A stretch of DNA of 64,000 nt from JBEKYD01 sp049509915 (GTDB taxonomy: Bacteria > Acidobacteriota > Terriglobia > Bryobacterales > Bryobacteraceae), in assembly GCA_049509915.1 (NCBI GenBank), contig JBEKZL010000026.1, forward strand, positions 1-64,000, in the 5' to 3' direction. This document shows, piece by piece, positions 35,211 through 43,635 of the stretch (position 1 is its first letter; the number at the start of each line of letters is the position of its first letter). The position numbers and the translations under genes are program-made. A model generated the notes under the pieces. It had not been told where the DNA came from and did not search any database. It was given only the letters and a program-made list of their open reading frames with translations.

Positions 35211-35593
35211 TGAGGCGCGGGGAAATCTGGCTAGTCAGTCTCGATCCTACGTCGGGACACGAGCAAAGAGGCGGGCGTCCGGTGCTGATCGTGTCGCCGG
35301 AGGCTATCAACCGGGTAACGAAACTCCCCGTGATTCTCCCCATCACGCGCGGCGGCGATTTCGCGCGGACGGCGGGTTTTGCCGTGCCGCTGACGGGCTC
35401 CGGGACGAAAACGACGGGGGTGGTCCGGTGCGACCAGCCCCGCACTCTCGATCTGGCCGCGCGCGGCGGCAGGAAACTGGAAAGCATTCCGGACCCGGTC
35501 ATGGACGAAGTGTTGGCGAGGGTGGGGCCGATATTTGAGTGGGCAGGCGCCGCGCCATCGGCTAACCTGCAAGAGGAGACCCCTGGCAATCTT
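35210..35593 (+). CDS. mazF: MazF/ChpB-type endoribonuclease toxin without its own stop
   Basis: From the ATG at 35210, a complete PemK/MazF fold of about 108 residues: MRRGEIWLVSLDPTSGHEQR, GGRPVLIVSPEAINRVTKLP, VILPITRGGDFA, TKTTGVVRCDQPRTLDLAAR and DEVLARVGPIFE. Expected catalytic Arg (after EQ..GGRP) and the Thr of the PIT strand are present. MazF enzymes cut mRNA at short sites and arrest growth. Where a stop would be expected after IFE the codon is TGG, and the frame stays open through a 19-codon linker into the M20 gene, giving a potential 536-residue fusion. The coordinates given end just before the internal ATG of that gene. Confidence 0.75.
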
Positions 35594-36820
35594 ATGAGCG
35601 TTGTTTCAGTCGAGATTCCGAATCGCGAGAGGCTGGCGGCACTGGCGCAGTCCTACGAAGGCGAGATGGTCGCGTTCCTGCGCGAGCTGGTTGCCATTCC
35701 GGCGGAGAGCGGCCAGGAAGGGGCGGTGGTGGACCGAATCCGGCGGGAGATGGAGAAGGCCGGTTTCGACGAAGTGCGGGTCGACCCAATGGGCAATCTC
35801 CTGGGGCGGATCGGTTCGGGCAAGACCGTGATCGCGATGGATTGCCACACCGACGCGGTGGGCGTGGGCGATCTCAAGGAGTGGGCATGGGACCCTCACC
35901 GGGGCAAGGTGGAGGGCGGCTTCATCTACGGACGCGGCAGCTGCGACCAGCGCGGCGCGATGGCCAGTTTGATCTGCGCCGCCAAGTTGATCCGCGCGCT
36001 CGAGCTGGGCGGCGATTACACCCTGTGGGTGGTCGGGTCGGTGCAGGAGGAGGATTGCGAGGGCCTGTGCTGGCAATACATTCTGAAGGAAGACGGCCTC
36101 GGTCCCAATTGCGTGGTGCTCACCGAGCCGACCAAACTGGGAATCTATCGCGGGCAGCGCGGACGGATGGAGATGGACGTTCACCTGCGCGGCAGGTCGT
36201 GCCATGCCAGCGCGCCGGAGCGCGGCGACAACCCTATATATAAGATGACGCGCCTGGTGTTGGAGGTGGAACGGTTGAATACGCGGATGACGAGCGATCC
36301 GTTTCCGGGGAAGGGAAGCATTGCGGTGACCGGGATTCGATCGCTCTCGCCTTCGCTGTGCGCGGTTCCGGGGGCGTGTTCGATTCACCTGGACCGGCGG
36401 TTGACGGCGGGCGACACGAAGGCGAGCGCCATGGCGGAGGTGAAGGCTCTGGCTGGGGCCGAAGAGGCGGCGATCGAGATTCCGATCTACGATGTTCCCA
36501 GCTACACCGGCCTGCGCTTCCCGATGGAAAAATACTATCCCACCTGGGTGCTGGAGGAAACGCACCCGCTGGCGCAGGCGGCGATGGCGACTTTCCGCGG
36601 CCTCTGGGACAGGGAGCCGGTGGTGGGCCAGTGGAGCTTCAGCACCAACGGCGTCGCCACGATGGGGCTGATGGACGTGCCGACGATCGGATTTGGGCCC
36701 GGCGACGAAGAGTTGGCGCACAGCGTGGGCGAGCGGGTACCCCTCCGCCACCTGGTGGACGCGGCGCAATGGTATGCGGCATTTCCGCTGACGTACCTGA
36801 AGCTGGGCCACGGGCGCTGA
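35594..36820 (+). CDS. M20-family metallo-hydrolase (YgeY-type)
   Basis: From the internal ATG at 35594 (AGAGGAG about 15 nt upstream), 408 residues of an M20 peptidase/deacylase closest to the YgeY hydrolases: YEGEMVAFLRELVAIPAESG, VIAMDCHTDAVGVG (metal His/Asp), GRGSCDQRGAMAS, GSVQEEDCEGLCW (catalytic Glu-Glu), TEPTKLGIYRGQRGRMEMDV, CHASAPERGDNPIYKM (dimerisation-domain His) and TNGVATMGLMDVPTIGFGPG. YgeY-like proteins sit in purine/selenium-linked gene sets in enterobacteria; no such partners are here. The natural substrate is unknown. It is in frame with the mazF gene upstream, so a MazF-M20 fusion product is possible. Confidence 0.9.
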   Translation: MSVVSVEIPNRERLAALAQSYEGEMVAFLRELVAIPAESGQEGAVVDRIRREMEKAGFDEVRVDPMGNLLGRIGSGKTVIAMDCHTDAVGVGDLKEWAWDPHRGKVEGGFIYGRGSCDQRGAMASLICAAKLIRALELGGDYTLWVVGSVQEEDCEGLCWQYILKEDGLGPNCVVLTEPTKLGIYRGQRGRMEMDVHLRGRSCHASAPERGDNPIYKMTRLVLEVERLNTRMTSDPFPGKGSIAVTGIRSLSPSLCAVPGACSIHLDRRLTAGDTKASAMAEVKALAGAEEAAIEIPIYDVPSYTGLRFPMEKYYPTWVLEETHPLAQAAMATFRGLWDREPVVGQWSFSTNGVATMGLMDVPTIGFGPGDEELAHSVGERVPLRHLVDAAQWYAAFPLTYLKLGHGR

Positions 36821-36846
36821 GCGTCACTGATTCGGCTACAGGGAGT

Positions 36847-36852
36847 TATCAT
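36847..36852 (+). promoter_or_regulatory. -10-like TATCAT, leaderless spacing
   Basis: Ends exactly 6 nt before the ATG at 36859. Confidence 0.45.
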
Positions 36853-36858
36853 GACCGC

Positions 36859-39063
36859 ATGCGATTCGTCCTCTTCTTCGTGACCGCGGCACTCGCAATC
36901 GCCGGTCAATTTTCGACCTCAATCGGCGACGTATACCCCTTCCAGGTTTCGGCCGTCACGACCGATTCCGCAGGCAACACCTATGTCGTCGGCAGCCGGC
37001 TCCTCGTCGATGAGACCTTCACCGGCGCCTTTCTCTCGGTTCTCACTCCGGTGTCCGTGGGGATCCTTCCCGTCACGAGCTTCTCGTTTGAACAAACCGA
37101 TGTCTTCGTCACCAAGCTCGATCCCACCGGCAAAGTATTGTTCACCGACACCTTCGCCGGCAAGGGCAGCGATTCGGGAAGCGCCATCGCGCTCGACCCA
37201 AGTGGAAACATTTACATCGCCGGCAGCACTACGTCGGACGATTTTACTTTGAGCAAGGCGCTCCAAACCCAGCCCAACACCGACGGCACCGGTTTCATCG
37301 TCAAGCTCAGCAACGACGGCAGCACGATTCTGTACTCCACTTACTTCGGCGGTACACTCGGCACGACTTCTATTACTTCCCTTGCGACCGATAGTCAGGG
37401 CAATCTCTATCTCACCGGTAACACCAGCGCCTCCGACTTTCCGCATACCGCCGGCATGCCCTTCGGGCAAGTTAGTATGTCGCCCCAAGTCTACGGCGCG
37501 ATCGTGGCAGCCATCTCCGCCGCCGGGGACAAGATCCGCTACTCCGGCGTATTAGTAGGTAACTCGCCGGTCTGTCAGGTTGTAACCGAGTGCCCCGTGC
37601 TGACCCTAACCACCTCGGGCGTCGGAATCGCCGTCGACCCGGCCGGAAACGCGTACGTCGCGGGCAACACCAATGCCACCGATTTGCCTACCACAAAGGG
37701 CGTGCTCTCGCCGAGCGGCGTGGGCGCGTTTATCGCCAAAGTCAACGCGGCCGGCTCAGGGCTGAGCTATCTAACCTACATCGATTCGGCGGAAAGTCCG
37801 AACTCCAATTTCCCCAGCGCGGCCAATACTCTCAACGCGATCGCGGTGGACACGGCCGGGAATGCGTATCTTGCCGGTTCGACCTGCGATCCAGATTTCC
37901 CCACCACCCCCGGCTCTGTGCAGCCCGTCTACGCCGGCGGAGGTCCGCCCAATAGCTGTTCGCCCGACGGCTTCCTGGCCAAACTCAAAACCGATGCCAG
38001 CGCCATGCTCTGGGCCACTTATTTGGGCGGTATCGACACATCGGTCGAATCCATCGCCATCGACGCGTTCGGAAACGTTTGGGCTACCGGGTCGGATGAA
38101 TCCATCGTCCTCAGCGCCGTAATCATCGGGGCCTCCACGGTTACCGACGAGGTCTCCACGACCCCGCTGCCAAATACGAACGGATGGTCCACCGGTCCCG
38201 AATTTGTGGCCGGTTTGAATGCCGCTGGATCTAAGTTGACTTACTCGGCGCTCTATCCCGCCGGCACCGTCGCCCGGTCGGTCGCGCTCGATCCGGCCGG
38301 CCTGGTCCACACTGCTGGAGCGAACGGTTTTATTTCCGTAATATCGCCGTACGCCGGCGCTCCTATGGGGATCTTCGGTTTTGAGAACGCCGCCGGCAGC
38401 GAGACGACGGCCCGCCTCTCGCCCGCCGAAGTGATCTCGATCTTCGGCCCCGGCATCGGCCCCGCGACTGCGGTGACCGCCGCTCCCTCCGGCGGCTTCT
38501 ATCCCAAATCGGTGGCCGGCGTCGAGGTTTCGATCGACGGCATGAACATGCCGCTGCTCTACGTTTCCGCCAACCAGATCAACGCCGTAGTACCGATGGA
38601 GATCCCCAGCGAGGCCGCCGCAACCGTGCATGTCACCAACGGCGCAACCACCAGTGCCGATTATCCGGTCTGGGTCGCCGCCGCCGAGCCGCAGGCCTTT
38701 CCGGCAACTTTGAATCAGGATGGTACGCTGAATTCATCTTCCAACCCGGCCAGGTCCGGCTCGATTGTGACTTTCTATGCCACGGGGTGGCAATCGGGTT
38801 TCGCCCCGCTAGCGGATGGCGAGGTCGCAACCGCAGCCCAGGATAGTTGTCGCGGCAATTGTTCGGCAGCTTCATTAGGGGTTATGTCCGCACCGATCGT
38901 ATTATATGGAGGAGCGGCCCCGGGTATTGTCGCCGGGGTGACTCAATTCAACCTTCGCCTCGGCACCATCGAGCCCAATGAGGGCACAAACCAGGTCGGC
39001 GTCTATTTGAGTAATTCTTCCAGCACGTCAACCGTAACCCAAAACGTTTGGGTGGCGCCGTGA
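36859..39063 (+). CDS. Secreted SBBP-repeat propeller protein with Solibacter-type C-terminal domain
   Basis: A 734-residue protein from the ATG at 36859 with a short signal peptide (FVLFFVTAALAIAGQ). The body has repeated SBBP-type blades (VTTDSAGNTYVVGS, IALDPSGNIYIAGSTTSDDF, LATDSQGNLYLTGNTSASDF, IAVDPAGNAYVAGNTNATDL, IAVDTAGNAYLAGSTCDPDF). The last 230 residues (ISIFGPGIGP, VSIDGMNMPLLYVSANQINA, SIVTFYATGWQSG, PGIVAGVTQFNLRL) match the C-terminal domain described as a Solibacter paralogous family. It is probably a cell-surface or secreted adhesin-like protein. A frame extending back to 36358 lies inside the M20 gene and was rejected. Confidence 0.9.
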   Translation: MRFVLFFVTAALAIAGQFSTSIGDVYPFQVSAVTTDSAGNTYVVGSRLLVDETFTGAFLSVLTPVSVGILPVTSFSFEQTDVFVTKLDPTGKVLFTDTFAGKGSDSGSAIALDPSGNIYIAGSTTSDDFTLSKALQTQPNTDGTGFIVKLSNDGSTILYSTYFGGTLGTTSITSLATDSQGNLYLTGNTSASDFPHTAGMPFGQVSMSPQVYGAIVAAISAAGDKIRYSGVLVGNSPVCQVVTECPVLTLTTSGVGIAVDPAGNAYVAGNTNATDLPTTKGVLSPSGVGAFIAKVNAAGSGLSYLTYIDSAESPNSNFPSAANTLNAIAVDTAGNAYLAGSTCDPDFPTTPGSVQPVYAGGGPPNSCSPDGFLAKLKTDASAMLWATYLGGIDTSVESIAIDAFGNVWATGSDESIVLSAVIIGASTVTDEVSTTPLPNTNGWSTGPEFVAGLNAAGSKLTYSALYPAGTVARSVALDPAGLVHTAGANGFISVISPYAGAPMGIFGFENAAGSETTARLSPAEVISIFGPGIGPATAVTAAPSGGFYPKSVAGVEVSIDGMNMPLLYVSANQINAVVPMEIPSEAAATVHVTNGATTSADYPVWVAAAEPQAFPATLNQDGTLNSSSNPARSGSIVTFYATGWQSGFAPLADGEVATAAQDSCRGNCSAASLGVMSAPIVLYGGAAPGIVAGVTQFNLRLGTIEPNEGTNQVGVYLSNSSSTSTVTQNVWVAP

Positions 39064-39152
39064 GGGCGCGACTAACTGGTCGAAAAGCGCCACGACGAAC
39101 GCGGCCCCGTGCCTAATCGTGTTATTCTCATTTTGATAGGGAGCCTGCCACC

Positions 39153-39419
39153 ATGACCCGGACCATCCGTTCACGATTCGATCACGAGGTCGGGGGGATG
39201 GTCGAGGGCTGCGTCATCCTGGAAAGACGCATCGTCATCCCACCAGAACCGACCATACGGCGGCTTGGAGTCTACGAATACCTCGTGGAAGGCCCTCCGC
39301 CCGCAGCCATGAAGTCGTCGAGTTCCTCTCGTAAGCCGGTGATTGCAGAGCGTGGATCGTACACTCGTTCTACGCCGGATGACCGGAGTGGCGTGATCCG
39401 GCGTGTTCCTCCACGATAG
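39153..39419 (+). CDS. Doubtful small ORF (88 aa)
   Basis: The start MTRTIRSRFDHEV faintly resembles DUF104-type antitoxins (MTKTIRAxFxxGV), but the remainder does not follow the family and a competing frame of similar length exists on the other strand. It lies alone between the propeller gene and the EamA gene. It may be a decayed gene or noncoding. Confidence 0.22.
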   Translation: MTRTIRSRFDHEVGGMVEGCVILERRIVIPPEPTIRRLGVYEYLVEGPPPAAMKSSSSSRKPVIAERGSYTRSTPDDRSGVIRRVPPR

Positions 39420-39455
39420 TTCACCGGGCGCATTCGAGAACAAGGGCCAGAATGC

Positions 39456-39461
39456 TATCTT
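39456..39461 (+). promoter_or_regulatory. -10-like TATCTT, leaderless spacing
   Basis: Ends 6 nt before the ATG at 39468. Confidence 0.4.
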
Positions 39462-39467
39462 GAATCG

Positions 39468-39887
39468 ATGACCTGGCTCACATGGTCCCTGCTCTCGGCT
39501 TTGTTTGCTGCCGCCACCGCAGTCTTGGCGAAGTTGGGTGTGGCCGGGATTGACGCCAACCTTGCGACTGCGATCAGGACTTCAGTAGTCGTAGTGTTTA
39601 CGTGGGTCCTCGCATTCATGACCCGGCTACCAGCGGGATTCGAGGCATTGTCGAGGAAGTCGTGGATTTGCCTGATTTTTTCCGGCTTCGCCACCGGCCT
39701 GTCGTGGCTTTGCTATTTTCACGCCCTCCAAGCGGGTCCAGCTTCACGGGTTGCGCCAATCGACAAGCTCAGTGTGGCGCTCGTCATCGTGTTCGGCGCT
39801 CTGTTTTTGGGCGAGGGCCTGACGGTTGGGAAAACGGTTGGTGGGCTGCTGATCGTGGCCGGGGCGATTACGATTGCGATGGAGTAG
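39468..39887 (+). CDS. EamA-family half transporter (DMT superfamily)
   Basis: A 139-residue integral membrane protein with about five hydrophobic helices: LLSALFAAATAVLAKLGV, NLATAIRTSVVVVFTWVLAF, WICLIFSGFATGLSWLCYFH, ALVIVFGALFLGE and GGLLIVAGAITIAME. The ALQAGPASRVAPIDKLSVAL segment is characteristic of EamA domains. One EamA domain per protein means it should act as a homo- or heterodimer to export a small metabolite. The length is typical for the single-domain family and the gene looks intact. Confidence 0.88.
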   Translation: MTWLTWSLLSALFAAATAVLAKLGVAGIDANLATAIRTSVVVVFTWVLAFMTRLPAGFEALSRKSWICLIFSGFATGLSWLCYFHALQAGPASRVAPIDKLSVALVIVFGALFLGEGLTVGKTVGGLLIVAGAITIAME

Positions 39888-39946
39888 GAAGCGAGAAGCG
39901 GCCAATGCACATCGGCCAAGCCACCGTCCTTCACAGTTTGCGCCCG

Positions 39947-40735
39947 TTACGCTCCGAGTTTCGACGCCAGGTCGAGCATGTCCGTGGACACAACATCGAA
40001 ATCGTGGGGGTTGGCCTGGTCGGCCTTGCGTACGGATCCGAATTCATCCGGCCGATGGATGAAGCCGGTGCGTAGACCGCAGCCGCGCGCGGCGATCAGG
40101 TCGATGGAGTGGGCGGCGCACATCATCACTTGTTCGGGCTTCAGCTCCAGCAGGCTGACCGCGGTGAGGTAGGCTTCAGGATCGGGTTTGTAATGCCTGG
40201 CCAACTCCGCCGAAAGAACGAGGTCCCACGGAAGGCCGGCGTGTTTGGCCATATCGGTGAGAAGCGCGACGTTGCCGTTCGACAGCGGCGCAATGGTGTA
40301 CTTCTTCTGGAGGCGCGTGAGGCCGGAGACGGAGTCGTGCCAGGGCTTCAGGCGGTGCCAGACGCGGTTCCAGTTGTCCTTTTCTTGCTCGGATAGCCCT
40401 TCGATGTGAAATTCTATGAGCAGGTCTTCCAGTAGCGCGCGATTCAGGCGGTCGAGGTTAGCCCAGGGCATTTCACCCTTTCGCACCTTGTCCATGGAAG
40501 GCAGGTAGCCCTCGCGCCATCGATCCGCAAACCGAGCCCAATCGACGCTCACGCCCTTGCTTTTTCCCCAGGCCCTGCCTTCTTCGACGATCGATCCGCG
40601 CCAGTCGACCACGGTGCCGAACACGTCAAAGACGAGTGCCTTCACCGAATCCAACGCGGGTGCCGGACTCTCTCCGTGCAACGCCACGGCCGCAATACCG
40701 GCCCCGGCGGACTTCACAATTTCTCTCCTGGTCAT
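39947..40735 (-). CDS. Haloacid dehalogenase type II-like hydrolase with Tat signal
   Basis: A 262-residue HAD enzyme. The N-terminus MTRREIVKSAGAGIAAVALH is a twin-arginine signal. The HAD motifs follow: ALVFDVFGTVVDWR (motif I Asp), IAPLSNGNVALL (motif II Ser), HYKPDPEAYLTA (motif III Lys) and MCAAHSIDLIAARGCGLRTG (motif IV region; the usual V(A/S)xxxxD reads CAAHSID). These place it with 2-haloacid dehalogenase-like proteins. Export through Tat is uncommon for HAD enzymes and suggests a periplasmic substrate. The minus-strand TATACT at 40744-40749 lies 8 nt upstream. Confidence 0.87.
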   Translation of the reverse strand: MTRREIVKSAGAGIAAVALHGESPAPALDSVKALVFDVFGTVVDWRGSIVEEGRAWGKSKGVSVDWARFADRWREGYLPSMDKVRKGEMPWANLDRLNRALLEDLLIEFHIEGLSEQEKDNWNRVWHRLKPWHDSVSGLTRLQKKYTIAPLSNGNVALLTDMAKHAGLPWDLVLSAELARHYKPDPEAYLTAVSLLELKPEQVMMCAAHSIDLIAARGCGLRTGFIHRPDEFGSVRKADQANPHDFDVVSTDMLDLASKLGA

Positions 40736-40743
40736 GCCTCATC

Positions 40744-40749
40744 AGTATA
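40744..40749 (-). promoter_or_regulatory. -10-like TATACT before the Tat-HAD gene
   Basis: Minus-strand TATACT 8 nt before the ATG at 40735, compatible with a leaderless or very short leader. Confidence 0.45.
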
Positions 40750-40778
40750 CTGAAGGCGTTTGCCGCGACAGGCCGGGC

Positions 40779-41741
40779 CTATGGGTCCATCAACTCGGGA
40801 TACGCCGCCGAAACGCGATCGATCTCCTGGGCCTGGCCCGGCGAAAGCCCTTCATCGGGATCCAAACACCAGATGCCGTCGAGCAGGCCCTGGCGGCGAA
40901 GGACTTCGTGCACGCCCGCGATCGAGCCGCGAAATCCGTTCGCCACATCGAAGATGGCACCGTTGGCGTCGGTCAGCCGCGCGGCTGTTTCCAGCCATTG
41001 GGCGGCGTTCGGGTCGCGATGAATCGCCTCCAGCATGGCCACCGCACGGCGGGTCCAGACGGCCCACTGGCCTAGCAGGCCGCCTACCATGCGGAGACCG
41101 CGGAAGGTCGGGATCAAATCGAGGATGATGTGATCGTCGTTGCCGGTGTAGAGTGCAATTTCAGCGGCACGGCCCGATTCGGCCACGCCCCGCAGCACGT
41201 CGAGCGTGTGATAGCGGTTGAACGGCGCGATCTTGATGGCGACGACTGAATCCAGGCTGGCGAACCGGCGCCAGAAATCCACGTCGAGCACACGGCCGCC
41301 GACCGCCGTCTGCAAATAGAATCCGATCAGCGGCAGTACCTCGCCGATTGCGCGCGCGTGCGCGATCAGTCCGCCGGTGGTGGAGCCGGCGAGCGAGGCG
41401 AGGCTCAGCAGCACGGCGTCGTAGCCCAACCGCGCGGCGCATTCGGCCTCACCGAGCGCCTGCGCCCGGGCCCCGCACACGCCGGCAATCTTCACTACCG
41501 CGCGCCCGCCCACCTCATCGCGCGCGAGGGCGAGCACCGGCTCGTATAATCCGTGCTCACGAATGGCAAACTGGGTGGTGTGCACCCCCATCGCGATTCC
41601 GCCGGCGCCGGCATCCAGATAGTAGCGGGTGAGGCCGCACTGGCGGCGCTCATCCAGCTTGCGCCCGGCGGTCAATGCCAGCGGGTGTGCCGGAATCACG
41701 ACCCCCTCGCGTAGCCGCCGGCGCCAATCAAAAGGCGCCAT
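40779..41741 (-). CDS. DHDPS/N-acetylneuraminate lyase-family aldolase-like protein
   Basis: A 320-residue TIM barrel of the DapA superfamily starting at 41741, overlapping the epimerase stop by 14 nt. GVVIPAHPLALTAGRKLDER is the N-terminal strand, GAGGIAMGVHTTQFAIRE the GGxxxxGTTGE-like region, and VVAIKIAPFNRY contains the Lys expected to form the Schiff base. A Tyr is near it in IGFYLQTAVGG. These enzymes cleave or make keto acids with pyruvate. The operon context (an NAD-epimerase-like protein and a GNAT) points to sugar-acid or amino-sugar use rather than lysine synthesis. The substrate is unknown. Confidence 0.82.
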   Translation of the reverse strand: MAPFDWRRRLREGVVIPAHPLALTAGRKLDERRQCGLTRYYLDAGAGGIAMGVHTTQFAIREHGLYEPVLALARDEVGGRAVVKIAGVCGARAQALGEAECAARLGYDAVLLSLASLAGSTTGGLIAHARAIGEVLPLIGFYLQTAVGGRVLDVDFWRRFASLDSVVAIKIAPFNRYHTLDVLRGVAESGRAAEIALYTGNDDHIILDLIPTFRGLRMVGGLLGQWAVWTRRAVAMLEAIHRDPNAAQWLETAARLTDANGAIFDVANGFRGSIAGVHEVLRRQGLLDGIWCLDPDEGLSPGQAQEIDRVSAAYPELMDP

Positions 41742-42735
41742 CGCGCACCTCGAAATGAGTCGGCTTGTCCAGGGTTGGCAGGCTGGCCGCGATCCACTCC
41801 GCCTGCCGCCCAATCAGTTCAGCCGCGGCAACCGAAGGCGGTCCGAGCAATCGGCGGCATAGCGAGGAGTCGTTCAGCAGCGCGGTTTCCGCTTCACGCC
41901 CTTCGAACCGCGGCTCGATGCCGAACAGTTCGCCGAACCGCTCCGCGATCGAGCGAACGCGCAACGTCTCGGGACCGGTGACATTCAGGACGAGCGGGGG
42001 AGAGGACGTCAGCGCCAGCGCGCGGAGAACCATGGAATTCGCGTCGCCCTGCCAGATGACATTCAGCGCTCCCATGGCGAGCGGCACCGGCCGCCGCTGC
42101 CAGACGCTACGGCCGATATCGAGCAGCACGCCATAGCGCAGGTCGATGGCGTAATTCAAACGGACGATCGCCACCGGCGTGTGGTCGCGACTCGAGAAGT
42201 ATTCGAAGATGCGCTCCCGGCCGAGCACCGACTGCGCGTATTCCCCAACCGGAGCGGGTGGTGTGTCCTCAGTGGCGCCGGAAGTGGACAATGGGTAGAC
42301 ATTCCCGCTCGACAGCGCCACGATGCGGGATCCGCGGAATCGCTCCGCGACCGTGGCCGGCAGTAGGGTGTTGGCGGCCCAGGTCAGCGGCATGTTCCCG
42401 GTAGAACCGAATTTCCGGCCGGCCAAGAGCAGCACGTTCGGGCAGTCCGGAAGGCGCGCGACCCGCTCTCGATCCAAGAGATCGCAAGAGATAGTCTCGA
42501 TGCCCCACCCGGCAAGCTGGTGCTCGGTTTCCCCGGAGGCGAAACGCGAGGCCGCGACGATGCGGCGCGGCACGCCGCTCCGGTCTGCCGCGCGCCGCGC
42601 CCGGCGGGCGAGCGAGGGCCCCATCTTGCCGCCGGCGCCCAGGAGTAGCAGGTCGCCCTCCAGGCCGCGCATGAAAGCGCAATCGGCATCGGAGGGGCGC
42701 GAGAGTTCGTCTTCCAGACTCAGGATCGAAGTCAT
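41728..42735 (-). CDS. NAD-dependent epimerase/dehydratase-like protein lacking the catalytic Lys
   Basis: A 335-residue extended SDR fold from the ATG at 42735. The nucleotide site is LLLLGAGGKMGPSLARRA (GxxGxxG). The Ser strand is IVALSSGNVYPLS and the Tyr is in VGEYAQSVLGRERIFEY, but the Lys four residues after Tyr in YxxxK is Val here (YAQSV). LNVTGPETLRVRSIAERFGE is the usual C-terminal binding segment. The fold is clear but activity is doubtful: it may bind NAD without the normal redox cycle. A longer upstream frame covers the GNAT gene and was rejected. Confidence 0.82.
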   Translation of the reverse strand: MTSILSLEDELSRPSDADCAFMRGLEGDLLLLGAGGKMGPSLARRARRAADRSGVPRRIVAASRFASGETEHQLAGWGIETISCDLLDRERVARLPDCPNVLLLAGRKFGSTGNMPLTWAANTLLPATVAERFRGSRIVALSSGNVYPLSTSGATEDTPPAPVGEYAQSVLGRERIFEYFSSRDHTPVAIVRLNYAIDLRYGVLLDIGRSVWQRRPVPLAMGALNVIWQGDANSMVLRALALTSSPPLVLNVTGPETLRVRSIAERFGELFGIEPRFEGREAETALLNDSSLCRRLLGPPSVAAAELIGRQAEWIAASLPTLDKPTHFEVRDGAF

Positions 42736-42745
42736 TTCGGTCGTC

Positions 42746-43597
42746 TCAGCCAAACTCCGGCCCGGCAATCGCAAACTGGTGGGCGGCAAGCACCGGACAC
42801 TGCTTACGTCCTCGGTACATCCGCAGAAAGGGCCGTTCCACGACGAAGCCCATGGATTCCAGCCAGGCGATCCACTCGCGCGCGGAGCACGGCACGTCCA
42901 CGGCCAACTCCTCACCAGGCTGGCCGGCCAGGCACCGGGACACGATATCCCGAGCCACATTCGCATCTCCGGCCACAACGGGACCGAGTTGCCGGTACAA
43001 ATAGCCGGGCCTTCCGAAACAGTATCCCAGCATTGTCCCGCCGCGGTGCATCATCCAGGCCAGATCGGGCGCGCGGTGGTAGAAGGATGCCAGCAAAGCG
43101 CTATGATCGGCGCCGAAGACTTCGCAGTCGCGGGTGAAAACCTCGGCCAAATCGCCGGTTCCCATGGGGCGTACGTTCTCCGCAAGAGTACCGGAACGGC
43201 CGGACGACACCGCGACCTTCGCCCGCACCAGTTCGTATTCGCCGCTGAAGCCGAAGCGCCAGTAGAGAGGCTCGGCGAGGGGTGTGGCATCCAGGCGTAC
43301 GCAGGATTCGCCCGCCAGAGCAGCAAGCGCGGAATCCAGCAGCCGCGTGCCGACGCCGGCGCGCCGCGCATTGGGATCGACCAGCATCATCGAGAGCCAG
43401 CTAAAGCGGCGGCCATAGCGAAGAATCGTTACCGTGCCGACAGGGGTGCCATCGCGCTCGGCCAGCCAGCCGCCTCCGTCCGGAGAACCAAGGAACCCGA
43501 GCCAGTCCTCCTCGAGCTGGTTCCAGCGGTTGAGGCGGCAGAGATGTAGGCCGGCTGGGATATCCCCGATGTGCATAGGGCGGATTGTCAAGTCCAT
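42746..43597 (-). CDS. GNAT-family N-acetyltransferase, two-domain
   Basis: A 283-residue protein from the ATG at 43597. The N-terminal half is a complete GNAT domain: LTIRPMHIGDIPAGLHLC, GWLAERDGTPVGTVTILRYG and the acetyl-CoA loop MLVDPNARRAGVGTRLLDSA. The C-terminal half (ENVRPMGTGDLAEVFTRDCE, YCFGRPGYLYRQLGPVVAGD, WIAWLESMGFVVERPFLRMY) resembles a second, GNAT-related YitH/HolE-type acetyltransferase domain. It is 10 nt upstream of the epimerase gene, so three genes (GNAT, epimerase, DHDPS-like) form an operon. Acetyl acceptor unknown. Confidence 0.83.
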   Translation of the reverse strand: MDLTIRPMHIGDIPAGLHLCRLNRWNQLEEDWLGFLGSPDGGGWLAERDGTPVGTVTILRYGRRFSWLSMMLVDPNARRAGVGTRLLDSALAALAGESCVRLDATPLAEPLYWRFGFSGEYELVRAKVAVSSGRSGTLAENVRPMGTGDLAEVFTRDCEVFGADHSALLASFYHRAPDLAWMMHRGGTMLGYCFGRPGYLYRQLGPVVAGDANVARDIVSRCLAGQPGEELAVDVPCSAREWIAWLESMGFVVERPFLRMYRGRKQCPVLAAHQFAIAGPEFG

Positions 43598-43635
43598 AGA
43601 GGTTTGACCCAAGGCTCAATCGCCTAATCGTTTTA

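Noticed and set aside
36358..36858. N-terminal extension of the propeller protein
   Set aside because: It lies in another frame of the M20 hydrolase and has no signal peptide; the ATG at 36859 gives one.
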